From: DASVTR01 sp033855775
GTDB taxonomy: Bacteria; Acidobacteriota; Blastocatellia; Pyrinomonadales; Pyrinomonadaceae
Direction: 5' to 3'
NCBI GenBank assembly: GCA_033855775.1
Contig: JAWVFT010000119.1
Span: 62,001 to 126,000, forward strand
Length of the DNA stretch: 64,000 bases
Shown here: positions 24,837 to 33,520 of the stretch, piece by piece
Position numbering within the stretch: the first letter of the stretch is position 1
How the letters are laid out: each line of letters starts with the position of its first letter
Notes under the pieces: generated by a model
The model's input: only the letters and a program-made list of their open reading frames with translations
Databases searched by the model: none
What the model was told of the DNA's origin: nothing
Program-made: the position numbers and the translations under genes

Positions 24837-25475
24837 ATGGCTGAACATCAAGATGGTTTTGTCTTAACGACGGTTGATTCAATCTTCAATAGCCTGCGGC
24901 GGACGGTGGGCGCGAAGACGATGGACATGGCCGCGCCGGTCGTCAACTGGGCGCGCGCGTCTGCTCTGTGGCCGATGACGTTCGGGCTGGCGTGCTGCGC
25001 TATCGAGATGATTGCGTGCGGCGCTGGCCGCTTCGACATAGACCGCTTCGGGGCGGGCGTCTTTCGTCCAAGCCCGCGACAGAGCGATTTGATTATCATC
25101 GCCGGCACGGTGACGTTGAAGATGGGGCCGGTCGTGCGTCGCGTCTACGACCAGATGCCGGAGCCGAAGTGGGTGATGGCGATGGGCGCGTGCGCCTCGA
25201 CCGGCGGGCCGTTTGATTCCTACTCGACGATGCAGGGCGTTGACCGCACGATTCCGGTAGACGTGTACATACCGGGCTGCCCGCCGCGCCCCGAAGCCCT
25301 GCTCTACGGATTGATGCGCCTGCAAGACATCATCATGCGCGAAGCCCCGTCGGCCTACATCTTTGAGTCCGACGGGACTGTGCGCCGCCAGCGGCAACTC
25401 GAAGACGAAGACTTGCAGGAGATTTCGCCGACCGACAGGGAAGCCGTCGAAGTCATCAAAGCCGCGACGAGTTGA
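24837..25475 (+). CDS. nuoB: NADH-quinone oxidoreductase subunit B
   Basis: Carries the terminal 4Fe-4S cluster N2 that passes electrons to quinone. The 212 residues contain the N2 ligands Cys53, Cys54, Cys119 (GACAST) and Cys148 (PGCPPRPE). The LACCAIEMIACGAGR and IIAGTVTLKMGPVV segments are intact. The start at 24837 (MAEHQDGF) was chosen because the upstream extension is encoded by the repeat arm. The C-terminus extends about 40 charged residues past the core. A strong hairpin follows, so nuoA-nuoB may form their own transcript. Confidence 0.96.
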   Translation: MAEHQDGFVLTTVDSIFNSLRRTVGAKTMDMAAPVVNWARASALWPMTFGLACCAIEMIACGAGRFDIDRFGAGVFRPSPRQSDLIIIAGTVTLKMGPVVRRVYDQMPEPKWVMAMGACASTGGPFDSYSTMQGVDRTIPVDVYIPGCPPRPEALLYGLMRLQDIIMREAPSAYIFESDGTVRRQRQLEDEDLQEISPTDREAVEVIKAATS

Positions 25476-25538
25476 GGGGCAAAAGCGATTGCCGTTGCGT
25501 CGGCTTTCGCTTCAAACTTTAATTCAACGATAAAGTGT

Positions 25539-25566
25539 AAGGCCGCCTCTCGAAAGGGCGGCCTTC
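25539..25566 (+). terminator. Hairpin terminator after nuoB
   Basis: A perfect 9-base stem AAGGCCGCC/GGCGGCCTT with a 9-base loop, 64 bases after nuoB. No T-run follows, so termination may be partial. Confidence 0.6.
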
Positions 25567-25682
25567 GCTGTTGTTGGTTGAGCGATTCCGACGGGCTTAA
25601 AAAAATAATGTAGTTCGATGGAAGAAAAGCGGCGGCTGCTTCGTCTAAATGTTTGATGAGCGGATGAGGACGGAGGCGGCCG

Positions 25683-26279
25683 ATGGAGCAGCGCGCTGTG
25701 GCGAGCGAGCGAAGCATTGACGAGCGCGTTATCGAAGCCTGTCGGCGCGGCGACAGGGAGGCTTTCCGTCTGCTCTTTGAGGCTTATAAAGATAAGGTTT
25801 ATTCCATCTCGCTCTACTATTTTCAGGGCGACGAAGCCACGGCCAGAGATGTGGCGCAGCAGGTCTTTTTAAAATTGATAACGAAGATCGAGCAGTTTCG
25901 CCGCGACGCGGAATTTACGACGTGGCTCTATCGCCTGGTCGTCAATGCATGTCAGGACGAGCGGCGCAGGCGCAGGCGTTTCATTTTCTTTGGAGACGGA
26001 TTCGAGATGAGCGGGCGCGCATCAGAAAAGAGTTCGCAGGAAGAGCACTACGCGCGCGTCGAGTTGGCCGAATCCGTTAAGGTCGCCATAGGGGAGTTGA
26101 GGCCGAAGCTGCGCCTGCCCATCTTGCTCAGGTATATCGAGGGGCTGTCGTATGAAGAGATGGCCCTGGCCCTGAATTGCTCGAAAGGGACCATCGCTTC
26201 GCGGCTTAATCGCGGCCACAAAATTTTAGCCGGACGATTGGCGCATTTGCGCGGGACGCTCGCGGCGTCAGGCAGATAA
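25683..26279 (+). CDS. ECF-type RNA polymerase sigma factor
   Basis: A 198-residue sigma-70 family protein with region 2 (about 18-90: EAFRLLFEAYKDKVYSISLYY, ARDVAQQVFLKLI, FTTWLYRLVVNACQDERRR) and region 4 (about 130-190: RLPILLRYIEGLSYEEMALAL followed by CSKGTIASRLNRGHKIL). No region 1 or 3 is seen. It should direct transcription of a small regulon. The gene is four bases upstream of its probable anti-sigma factor, so they are cotranscribed, and auto-regulation is common in this arrangement. Confidence 0.93.
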   Translation: MEQRAVASERSIDERVIEACRRGDREAFRLLFEAYKDKVYSISLYYFQGDEATARDVAQQVFLKLITKIEQFRRDAEFTTWLYRLVVNACQDERRRRRRFIFFGDGFEMSGRASEKSSQEEHYARVELAESVKVAIGELRPKLRLPILLRYIEGLSYEEMALALNCSKGTIASRLNRGHKILAGRLAHLRGTLAASGR

Positions 26280-26283
26280 AAAG

Positions 26284-27477
26284 ATGTTCAGCCAGCATAT
26301 CAATAAACAACTCTCGGCCTATTGCCACGGCGAGCTTGACGAAGCGGAAGCGCGGCGCGTCGCGGAACACTTAATCGGGTGCCAGCGTTGCCGCCGCGAC
26401 TTTGAAGAGATCAAGCTCGGCGTGAGATTCGCCGAACAGTTGACGACCGATTCCGCTCCGGCCTCCATGTGGACAGCGATTGAGGCCGCTTTGCAGGAGC
26501 GTCCGCGCACGGACACGACGCGAGCGAAGCCCGCGCGCCGCCGCTTCGAGTTCAACGGGCGACCCGTCGCCGCCGCCTGCGCCGTGCTGCTCGTCGCGCT
26601 GGCCGTCGGCGCGTTCTGGCTCTACACGCGCCAGCCGAACAACGCCGTCCAGATCGCCGGAAGCGACAAGCGAACTAACACCGCTCAGTCCGAGGTCAAA
26701 CCTGCGTTGATGAAACCGCAGGCGAGCGCGGGCGGTTCGGCTTGGGAAGTGGCGCGGCTCGAAGGCTCGCCAATGGTCGGGGCAACGCAACTCGACGGCA
26801 GCGGACGCCTCGCAGTGGGCCAGTGGCTTGAGACTGACAACGCATCGCGCGCGCGCATCAACGTGGCGAACATCGGGCAGGTCGAGATTGAGCCGAACTC
26901 GCGCGTCCAACTCGTCGAGACAAACGCGCAGGCGCATCGCCTATCGCTCATGCGCGGGCGCCTTGAGGCCACGATTTCCGCGCCGCCGCGTCTCTTCATG
27001 GTTGATACGCCGTCGGGCGTCGCCGTTGACCTCGGCTGCGCCTATACGCTGGAAGTTGACGACGCGGGCCGCAGCGTCCTGCACGTCACGGCTGGTTGGG
27101 TCGCGCTGGAATTGAAGGGGCGCGAATCACTCGTGCCTGCCGGGGCCGTCTGCGTGACGTTGCCGGGAGCGGGGCCGGGAACGCCTTACTTCGATGACGC
27201 CTCGCCGCGATTTCGTCGCGCGCTCGCGCGGCTCGACTCGCACAACGGCAGCGCAAACGATTTGAGCATCATTCTCAGGGAAGCGCGCGAGTATGACACG
27301 CTGACGCTGTGGCACTTGCTCTCGCGCGTCGAAGGCGCGGAGCGCGAGCGCGTCTACGAACGCATGGCCGCCCTCGTCACGCCGCCGCAGGGCGTCAACA
27401 GAGAAGGCATCATGCGCCTCGACAAAGGGATGCTCGACCTCTGGCAGAAAGACCTCGAATGGGCATGGTTTGAATAA
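26284..27477 (+). CDS. Anti-sigma factor with zinc finger and FecR-like domain
   Basis: The cytoplasmic N-terminus has the zinc-binding anti-sigma signature His29-X3-Cys33-X2-Cys36. One membrane helix follows at about 94-114 (PVAAACAVLLVALAVGAFWL). The periplasmic part contains a FecR-type beta domain (about 165-275: GQWLETDNASRARINVANIG, VEIEPNSRVQLVE, MVDTPSGVAVDLGCAY). The C-terminal 100 residues are helical and unassigned. It likely holds the adjacent sigma factor at the membrane and releases it upon an envelope signal. The FecR domain suggests sensing via an outer-membrane partner, though no TonB receptor is here. Confidence 0.88.
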   Translation: MFSQHINKQLSAYCHGELDEAEARRVAEHLIGCQRCRRDFEEIKLGVRFAEQLTTDSAPASMWTAIEAALQERPRTDTTRAKPARRRFEFNGRPVAAACAVLLVALAVGAFWLYTRQPNNAVQIAGSDKRTNTAQSEVKPALMKPQASAGGSAWEVARLEGSPMVGATQLDGSGRLAVGQWLETDNASRARINVANIGQVEIEPNSRVQLVETNAQAHRLSLMRGRLEATISAPPRLFMVDTPSGVAVDLGCAYTLEVDDAGRSVLHVTAGWVALELKGRESLVPAGAVCVTLPGAGPGTPYFDDASPRFRRALARLDSHNGSANDLSIILREAREYDTLTLWHLLSRVEGAERERVYERMAALVTPPQGVNREGIMRLDKGMLDLWQKDLEWAWFE

Positions 27478-27632
27478 CAAAGGATGAAAGAGAAGCTCTT
27501 GAAAGTTAAGGTTGAAGTTAAGGCTGTCGTCGTCATAGCTCATCATTCATCGTCGCCCGCGAACATCGTTTAAGGTTCATCGCTCTCCTCGTTGGCTGTC
27601 TACAGCACAAACTGATTTGAAGGAGTAACGAA

Positions 27633-28862
27633 ATGTTAAAGCGCATCACATCAAGACTCGTCGTGCTCTGTCTGCTGACCTTCGCCGTGGCGGCGTTTAT
27701 CGGAGTCAGGCTTTCAGCGCAGAGCGGCGGGGCGAGCGCGGGGTTCGTGAAAACTGCTGCGGCGGAGAATCGTCTGGTCGTTCACGAGTGGGGCACGTTC
27801 ACTTCGATTGCGGGCAAAGACGGCGTGGCTCTCGAATGGCGTCCGCTGAACGGGCCGAGCGATTTGCCTAAGTTCGTCCATACGATTCAGGAGGGTGACG
27901 ACGGCTTGCGTCATCGCGTTCCGGGCAAGAGCAATCTCACCGCCTCGGTTCGCATGGAGACGCCCGTGCTCTACTTCTATTCGGACAAAGAGCAGGACGT
28001 GTCCGTCAAGGTTGATTTTCCGAAGGGCAGGATTACGGAGTGGTATCCGCAGGCGCGGGCCGTCGGGACGAACATTGATTGGGGCCGCTTGAAGGTCATG
28101 CCCGGCGCGGCGATGACCTTTCCGGTCGAGAGTTCGGAGAGCCATTATTATCCTGCGCGCGAGACGGACGCCGCGCCCGTGCAAGTCTGCGGCGCGAACG
28201 GCAAGCCGACACAGCAGGAGAAGTTTCTCTTCTATCGCGGCGTCGGCACGTTTGACTTGCCGCTCTCGGTCAAGCTCGAAGGCGCGAACGTCGTCTTGAA
28301 AAATCAGGGCAAGGATGAAATCACTCGTCTCATCATCTTCGAGAATCGCGGCGGCAAGATTGGCTATCGCCTGTGCGACACCTTCACGGGCGAGATGACG
28401 CACGAACGCCCCACGCTCGACAAGAGCATGGACGCGCTCCTGCAAGACCTGAAAAATATCCTCGTCGAATCGGGGCTTTACGAAAAGGAAGCGGCGGCGA
28501 TGATTAAGACGTGGCGCAGCAGTTGGTTTGAAGAAGGCTTGCGCGTCTTCTACGTGCTGCCGCGACCGCTGACGGACGCCGTGCTGCCCGTCACGATTGA
28601 GCCGAAGCCCGCGACGCTCGTGCGCGTGCTCGTCGGACGCGCCGAAGTCATCACGCCTGAGATGGAGAAAGCCGTGCAACAGCAAATCGGTTTGCTCAAA
28701 GACGCTTCGCCCGAAGCGCGCGAGGCCGCGATGCAGGCGATTCGTAAACACGGGCGATTCGCCGAGCCGATTCTCAAGCGCGTGCTCGAAACGGAACGCG
28801 ACGCAACGACGCGCGCTCGCATACGGAAGTTGATTGAGACAGACACGACGGAAACCGAATAG
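27633..28862 (+). CDS. Exported protein of unknown function
   Basis: A 409-residue protein with a signal peptide (hydrophobic 9-26, LSAQSG cleavage near 30). It follows an AAGGAGTAACGAA ribosome-binding site. The mature N-terminal region has the motif VVHEWGTFTSIAG, then beta-rich sequence with ETPVLYFYSD and FLFYRGVGTFDLPL. The last 60 residues are helical and HEAT-like (LLKDASPEAREAAMQAIRKH). I recognise no enzyme. The VHEWGTFTSI motif recurs in predicted exported proteins of soil bacteria as far as I recall, but function is unknown. It follows the sigma/anti-sigma pair. Confidence 0.78.
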   Translation: MLKRITSRLVVLCLLTFAVAAFIGVRLSAQSGGASAGFVKTAAAENRLVVHEWGTFTSIAGKDGVALEWRPLNGPSDLPKFVHTIQEGDDGLRHRVPGKSNLTASVRMETPVLYFYSDKEQDVSVKVDFPKGRITEWYPQARAVGTNIDWGRLKVMPGAAMTFPVESSESHYYPARETDAAPVQVCGANGKPTQQEKFLFYRGVGTFDLPLSVKLEGANVVLKNQGKDEITRLIIFENRGGKIGYRLCDTFTGEMTHERPTLDKSMDALLQDLKNILVESGLYEKEAAAMIKTWRSSWFEEGLRVFYVLPRPLTDAVLPVTIEPKPATLVRVLVGRAEVITPEMEKAVQQQIGLLKDASPEAREAAMQAIRKHGRFAEPILKRVLETERDATTRARIRKLIETDTTETE

Positions 28863-28877
28863 CGCGCCATTGAAAGA

Positions 28878-28929
28878 GTCTCAGGTTTCAAGCTCTTCGC
28901 CTTTCAACTTGAAGCTTGAAACCTGAGAC
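28878..28929. repeat. Perfect 17-base inverted repeat, CTTTCAAG family
   Basis: Arms GTCTCAGGTTTCAAGCT (28878-28894) and its exact complement (28913-28929) flank an 18-base middle with further TTTCAACTTGAA pairing. It lies 16 bases after the exported-protein stop and can form a strong hairpin without a T-run. Confidence 0.75.
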
Positions 28930-29045
28930 GCGACATCTGAAGCTTGTTAAGAATGCATGGCGGCGTTCGTTGTAGAAGTAAGAGCGGGGAAGCATTGCCG
29001 GGGCGAAATTGTTGACCGTCATTTGAAGGCGCGTGGGCCGAAGTC

Positions 29046-29549
29046 ATGAAAAAACAACTGCCGGGAAAGATTTTGAAATGGACGGCGATTGCGTTGGCCG
29101 TCATCTTCGTGGTTCTTCAGTTCATACGCCCTGCGCGCACCAACCCGCCGGTTGACGAAGCGCGAACCATTCAGGCGCACGCGGCGCTGACGCCGGAGGT
29201 CGCCGCCATCCTCAATCGCTCCTGCAACGATTGCCACTCGAACAAGACGCGCTGGCCGTGGTACAGCAACGTCGCGCCCGTCTCATGGTTTGTCGTCAAT
29301 CACGTCAACGACGGGCGCAGTGACTTGAACTTCTCCGACTGGGCGCAGTACAGCCGGAGCGAGCAGGAAGGCTTGCTCAAACAAATCTGCCATGAAGCAA
29401 AAAGCGGGATGATGCCGCTCGGTTCCTACCTGCGGCTGCACGGCGACGCAAGGCTCTCAAGCGCGGACGTGAAGACGCTCTGCGATTGGGCCAACGCCGA
29501 AAGCCAGCAACTCTCAAAAGCTTTCGACGCCACGACGCGGAAAGATTGA
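29046..29549 (+). CDS. Haem-binding-domain membrane-anchored protein
   Basis: A 167-residue protein with an N-terminal membrane anchor (about 11-28) and a periplasmic domain containing one CNDCH (Cys60, Cys63, His64) c-type haem motif. The context NRSCNDCHSNKTRWPWYSNVAPVSW matches the Haem-bd family (DUF-type domain in Bacteroidota and Acidobacteriota). It could take part in periplasmic electron transfer. The final residues end close to the convergent phosphatase gene (10 bases). Confidence 0.87.
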   Translation: MKKQLPGKILKWTAIALAVIFVVLQFIRPARTNPPVDEARTIQAHAALTPEVAAILNRSCNDCHSNKTRWPWYSNVAPVSWFVVNHVNDGRSDLNFSDWAQYSRSEQEGLLKQICHEAKSGMMPLGSYLRLHGDARLSSADVKTLCDWANAESQQLSKAFDATTRKD

Positions 29550-29559
29550 AGGCGACTCT

Positions 29560-30189
29560 TTACAAGCCGGACAAGTGGCGCGTGTCGTTGACGGCCAGCA
29601 CGCGGACGAAGCCGTCGCGGCGCAATTCGATGCTCGTGATGCCGCAATTGGCCGTCGTTATCCAGACGGGGCGCAATGTCTGCGCGTCGAGCGCGCCCAT
29701 CAGATGAAGCGACAGGATGCAGATTGTTCCGGTGTGGGAAAAGATGGCGACTTGCCCGTTGCTGTGTCGCTCCGTAATGCGGTCAAGATAAGCGACGGCG
29801 CGCTCCAGCATTTGCCTGTAACTCTCGCCGCCGAGCATGACGTGCTCGAAGTCACGGCGAATCAAGGCGGCGTATTGTTCCGGGCGCTGCGCAGCGGCCT
29901 CTTCAAACGTCAGCCCTTCCATCACGCCGACGCTGCGTTCGCGGAAGGCGTCCGTCGGCTCGACCTCAAGGCCGGTCACGCGCGCCAGCGGCATCGCCGT
30001 CTCAACAGCGCGCAGCAAATCCGACGAATAGATAGCGCTAATCTTCTCCGAAGCGAGCGCAAGAGCCGTGGCTTCCGCCTGCTTGCGCCCGCGCGCGCTG
30101 AGCGGCGTCGCCGTATGCCCGCCAAAGCGTCCCTCTGCGTTGCCCCGCGATTGGCCGTGACGGATAAGCAGAATGCGCGTCGAGTCCAT
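29560..30189 (-). CDS. Histidine phosphatase family protein
   Basis: A 209-residue phosphatase of the phosphoglycerate-mutase-like superfamily. The phosphohistidine His11 lies in LLIRHGQSRGN; Arg60 in SSDLLRAVET, Glu84 in FRERSVGVMEG and His152 in FSHTGTI complete the centre. Substrate is unknown; CobC-type or broad phosphatase activity is plausible. The ATG at 30189 was chosen because the longer frame is encoded only by the upstream repeat element. No ribosome-binding site precedes it. Confidence 0.88.
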   Translation of the reverse strand: MDSTRILLIRHGQSRGNAEGRFGGHTATPLSARGRKQAEATALALASEKISAIYSSDLLRAVETAMPLARVTGLEVEPTDAFRERSVGVMEGLTFEEAAAQRPEQYAALIRRDFEHVMLGGESYRQMLERAVAYLDRITERHSNGQVAIFSHTGTICILSLHLMGALDAQTLRPVWITTANCGITSIELRRDGFVRVLAVNDTRHLSGL

Positions 30190-30193
30190 AACT

Positions 30194-30378
30194 ACAGTGA
30201 CGAGTGACGAGCAGGAAGAAGCAGCGAGTGACGAGTGCTGAGCAAGAACGAGTGACGAAGGAAGAGCAGGAACAGGCAGCGAGCCGTGAGCATCGAGCCG
30301 CTGTTTTAACTCGCTACTTGCTTGCTCGTCCCTTGCTTGTTCGTCACTCGTCACTCGTCACTCGTCACTCGTCACTGT
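30194..30378. repeat. Largest heptad palindrome, GTGACGA family (prfA/phosphatase)
   Basis: This 185-base element fills the gap between prfA and the phosphatase gene. Outer arms read ACAGTGACGAGTGACGAG and CACTCGTCACTCGTCACTGT; the right side holds five consecutive CACTCGT units. Interior words (GAAGAGCAGGAACAGGCAGC; TTGCTTGCTCGTCCCTTGC) are less regular. Its ends match those at 24711, 39373 and 50583. Confidence 0.85.
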
Positions 30379-30381
30379 TTT

Positions 30382-31458
30382 TTACGCCGCGACGGCTTCG
30401 GCTTTCAGCTTCTCGGCCTGGTAATGTGTGACGAGGGCGTTGATGATTTCATCGAGCGCGCCTTCCATGACGAGATTGAGTTGATGGATGGTGAGGCCGA
30501 TGCGATGGTCTGAGACGCGATTGTCTTTGAAGTTGTAGGTGCGAATCTTTTCCGAGCGGTCGCCGCTGCCGACCTGCGAGCGGCGCTCGGAGGCGAGCGC
30601 GTCGTGCTGCTTCTGCTCTTCCATCTCTTGCAGGCGCGCGCGCAACACGCGCATGGCCTTCTCACGATTTTTAATCTGCGATTTTTCGTCCTGCATGGAG
30701 ACGACCGTGTTCGACGGCAAGTGTGTGATGCGCACCGCGGAGTAAGTCGTGTTGACGCTCTGGCCGCCGGGGCCGGAGGAGCAGAAGGTGTCTATGCGTA
30801 AATCTTTCGCGTCAATCTTCACGTCCACCTCTTCGGCTTCGGGGAGGACGGCGATGGTGATGGCGGAAGTATGTATGCGCCCGCTAGTCTCTGTTTGCGG
30901 AACGCGCTGCACGCGATGAACGCCCGATTCGTGTTTGAGTTTCGAGTAGACTTTATTGCCTTCGATGAGCGCGACGGCTTCCTTGATGCCGCCGATGCCG
31001 GATTCAGAGGCGTCCAGAATCTCCATCCGCCAGCCCTGCCGCTCGGCATAGCGCGCGTACATCCTAAGCATCTCGGCGGCGAAGAGCGATGCCTCGTCGC
31101 CGCCGGTTCCGGCGCGCACTTCGAGGATAACGTTCTTCTCATCGTTCGGGTCGGTCGGTATCAAGAGCAGCTTGAGGTCGGCCTCGCATTGCTCGACCTG
31201 TGCTTGCAGCGTCTCGACTTCGACGCGCGCCAGTTCACGCATCTCTTCGTCGTCGGCCATCTCCGACAACTCGCGCGCGCCCGTCAACTCACCTGAGAGC
31301 GTCTTCCACTGGCGATACTTTTCCACCACTTCGCCGAGGCTGCGATGCTGCTTCGCGGTCTTCGTGTAAGCCGTCTGGTCGGCCCACAACTCCGGCGACG
31401 ATAGCTCCGCCGTCAATTCTTCAAAGCGCGATTCAATCTGTTCGAGTTTCTCTAACAT
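30382..31458 (-). CDS. prfA: Peptide chain release factor 1
   Basis: Recognises UAA and UAG and releases the finished peptide. The 358 residues have the GGQ catalytic motif at 231-233 (GPGGQSVNTTYSAVRITH) and the RF1-type codon-recognition PxT tripeptide at 187-189 (VPQTETSGRIHTS) instead of the SPF of RF2. The AGTGGDEASLFAAEML segment is present. No HemK/PrmC methylase gene follows. It is six bases downstream of the DUF1385 gene, a common neighbour pairing with rpmE. Confidence 0.96.
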   Translation of the reverse strand: MLEKLEQIESRFEELTAELSSPELWADQTAYTKTAKQHRSLGEVVEKYRQWKTLSGELTGARELSEMADDEEMRELARVEVETLQAQVEQCEADLKLLLIPTDPNDEKNVILEVRAGTGGDEASLFAAEMLRMYARYAERQGWRMEILDASESGIGGIKEAVALIEGNKVYSKLKHESGVHRVQRVPQTETSGRIHTSAITIAVLPEAEEVDVKIDAKDLRIDTFCSSGPGGQSVNTTYSAVRITHLPSNTVVSMQDEKSQIKNREKAMRVLRARLQEMEEQKQHDALASERRSQVGSGDRSEKIRTYNFKDNRVSDHRIGLTIHQLNLVMEGALDEIINALVTHYQAEKLKAEAVAA

Positions 31459-31464
31459 AAATTA

Positions 31465-32694
31465 TCAGGCCAGCGGCGCGGCCTCCGCTTCTTTCTGTTG
31501 CGGCTCAAGCTTGAGCGATTCCTTCAGCGCGTGAATGGCGACTTCGAGTTGCTTGTCGTCCGGCTCTTTGGTCGTGATGTTTTGCAGCCAGACGCCGGGC
31601 AGCGTGATGAGCTTAAAGATAAAGCCGCCCTCTTTCCTGGCCGAAACGCGGATGATCTCGTAGGAGAGTCCAGCGACGACCGGAATCAAAGCGATGCGCA
31701 CGAGCATGTTGTAGATGAGCGAGTTGAACGCGATGGCCGAAAAGAGCACGATGGAAACGAGCATCACGACCATCAGAAAACTGGTGCCGCAACGCGGATG
31801 CTGGCGCGGCTGCGGGCGCGCGTTCTCGACCGTTAAAGGCAATCCCGCTTCCCATGTGAAGACTGTCTTGTGTTCCGCCCCGTGATACTCGAAGACGCGG
31901 CGTATGTCTTTCAAAAGCGAGAAGCTGAAAATCATGATGAGGAAGAATGACATCCGAATCACGCCGTCAATAAAGTTGAAGCCGAAGCCCGGCGTGACCG
32001 GACGCAGGTAAGTCCGCACGCTTCCCCACAGCCGCGCGTACCAGGCATCGTTCGTCGCGGCGGGAGCATTGTTGGTCGCGCTCGCCGGCGCGGCATCTGT
32101 AGCCGGAGCAGCGGCGGCTGGCTGCGCTTGCGCCGTGCTCGTCGCGGCGGTGGTCGCCGGAGCGGGAGTTGACCATCCGGCGGCGATGAAGAGCGCGTTG
32201 GTCAACAGCAGCGGGGCGACGATGAAGAGTAGGACGTTGAAGAAGAGCGCGAAGACGATGGAGCCTGCGGCGGCAGCCGTCCCGCCTTTCTTCATCTCGT
32301 CCTTCGAGCGTTTCTGCGTCGGCAGCGGAATCAAGCCGGGGACTGCGCCCGTGATGCCCGCGAAGTCGCCCTCGCCTTCGATGACGGCAGGCGTCAAAAC
32401 GATAGCGACCTCCTCAGCTTCCGCCTCTTCGGCATCGGCGAAGGCTTCGTTGGCGGAGAAGTTCAAAGCCTTGATGCCGAGGCCCATGGATTGAACGAGG
32501 ACCGCGCCGCCGCGCAAGACCGGAAGCTTGAGAATCGGATATTTATCGCTCCACTTGGGCAGGGCGGCAGCCGTGTTGACAATCGTGCCGTCGGCCTTGC
32601 GCACGGCGATGGCATAGGCGTTGGGCGTGCGCATCATCACGCCTTCGATGACGGCCTGCCCGCCGACAATCAAGTCTCTCTCTGGAGTGCTCAC
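31465..32694 (-). CDS. DUF1385 membrane protein (YqhQ-like)
   Basis: A 409-residue protein beginning with the family signature LIVGGQAVIEGVMMR. Several hydrophobic segments follow (about 145-170, 245-262, 320-355), with HGAEHKTVFTWEAGLPLTVENAR and HPRCGTSFLMVVMLVSI as conserved blocks between them. An Ala/Pro/Thr-rich insert (about 180-215) separates the first and second membrane parts, and the C-terminus adds 60 residues. Function is unknown; the gene is commonly linked to rpmE and prfA, as here, and members are proposed to be involved in envelope or lipoprotein matters without firm proof. Confidence 0.85.
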   Translation of the reverse strand: MSTPERDLIVGGQAVIEGVMMRTPNAYAIAVRKADGTIVNTAAALPKWSDKYPILKLPVLRGGAVLVQSMGLGIKALNFSANEAFADAEEAEAEEVAIVLTPAVIEGEGDFAGITGAVPGLIPLPTQKRSKDEMKKGGTAAAAGSIVFALFFNVLLFIVAPLLLTNALFIAAGWSTPAPATTAATSTAQAQPAAAAPATDAAPASATNNAPAATNDAWYARLWGSVRTYLRPVTPGFGFNFIDGVIRMSFFLIMIFSFSLLKDIRRVFEYHGAEHKTVFTWEAGLPLTVENARPQPRQHPRCGTSFLMVVMLVSIVLFSAIAFNSLIYNMLVRIALIPVVAGLSYEIIRVSARKEGGFIFKLITLPGVWLQNITTKEPDDKQLEVAIHALKESLKLEPQQKEAEAAPLA

Positions 32695-32774
32695 TTCTTT
32701 TCGCGTCCTTTGCTTGAAAGGGAACTATTGCTCTCGACAAAAAAACTAACGCCGACCTTCGGTTGCGGGGTCGA

Positions 32775-32799
32775 GCTTTTCGTATCATACACGAAAAGC
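32775..32799 (-). promoter_or_regulatory. Dyad around TATGAT upstream of DUF1385 gene
   Basis: Nine-base arms GCTTTTCGT/ACGAAAAGC flank a 7-base centre that reads TATGAT on the minus strand, like a -10 box inside an operator. The -35 position is not convincing. It could instead be a simple hairpin in the rpmE-DUF1385 gap. Confidence 0.35.
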
Positions 32800-32900
32800 G
32801 GCCCGCGCTTGGAGCGTCGGCGTTCGGTGTTAAGTGTTGGCTAATGCCGTGTGGCGATTAATGGCTGAGCGCGCATGGCCCTCGCAACTTCTCTTTGAGC

Positions 32901-33152
32901 TTACTGTTGGGCCGTGGCTGCGGCGTCCGTCGTGGCGGTCGCGTCCGGCGTCTTCTTGCCATAGCGGCGGTTAAAGCGGTCAACGCGTCCGGCCGTGTCA
33001 ATCAACTTCTGCTTGCCGGTGAAGAACGGATGGCACTCCGAGCAGATTTCGATGTGGAGCTCATCTTTGCGCGTCGAGCGCGTGGTAAACGTGTTGCCGC
33101 AGGCACACTGCACTTTGATGTCCTGATACTGCGGGTGGATTCCTTGTTTCAT
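32901..33152 (-). CDS. rpmE: Ribosomal protein L31
   Basis: An 83-residue L31 of the zinc-binding type: Cys16, Cys18, Cys37 and Cys40 (CACGNTF, CSECHPF) are all present. The core MKQGIHPQYQDIKVQC and KQKLIDTAGRVDRFNRRYG are typical; the last 15 residues are an Ala/Thr-rich tail. It heads the minus-strand group rpmE-DUF1385-prfA-phosphatase. Confidence 0.97.
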   Translation of the reverse strand: MKQGIHPQYQDIKVQCACGNTFTTRSTRKDELHIEICSECHPFFTGKQKLIDTAGRVDRFNRRYGKKTPDATATTDAAATAQQ

Positions 33153-33208
33153 GGTTCTGCTTGCTTCCTTATCTATAGACGGCTCAACGGCCTCTTTCCA
33201 AACACCCC

Positions 33209-33238
33209 ATCATAAAGGGCATAAAGAGAAAGCGTCAA
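33209..33238 (-). promoter_or_regulatory. Promoter of rpmE group
   Basis: On the minus strand TTGACG (33238-33233) and TATGAT (33214-33209) are separated by 18 bases, 57 bases upstream of rpmE. The gap between rpmE and nuoC carries divergent promoters. Confidence 0.65.
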
Positions 33239-33373
33239 GCCTTTGGCGACCGGGACTTTTGATGCGCGAGACGGCGGTCTGATTGCCTCGGACTCCGCCC
33301 GCGCCCGCGCGCCCTTTAACCCACCCGCCGAAGCCCCGGCGCAAGCGTTCAGACACTTTGTTGGGATGATTTA

Positions 33374-33403
33374 TTGACAATGGCGCAAAGCGCATGCTAC
33401 AAA
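33374..33403 (+). promoter_or_regulatory. Promoter of nuoC-N operon
   Basis: TTGACA at 33374-33379, an extended -10 TGCTACAAA (TACAAA at 33398-33403), spacing 18. The direct repeat AAAGCGCATG occurs at 33387-33396 and 33401-33410, straddling the -10 box, which could be a regulator site. It is 118 bases before nuoC. Confidence 0.65.
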
Positions 33404-33520
33404 GCGCATGGCCGTCCAAAAGTTGTATCCTAAGCATTAAGAGACAAGCGAATAGCATGTTTTGCGCGCGCCGGTGTGGAACCGAAGCGTCAGTCGCAGG
33501 TCAGGGTGTAAGCAGACGAG

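Noticed and set aside
30190..30354. N-terminal extension of the histidine phosphatase (frame open to 30354)
   Set aside because: The extra 55 residues are encoded wholly by the palindromic repeat and precede the normal MDSTRILLIRHG start.
30194..30378. Repeat-rich gap as a CRISPR array
   Set aside because: Units are 7 bases, tandem without spacers, and arms are inverted copies; no cas genes are near.
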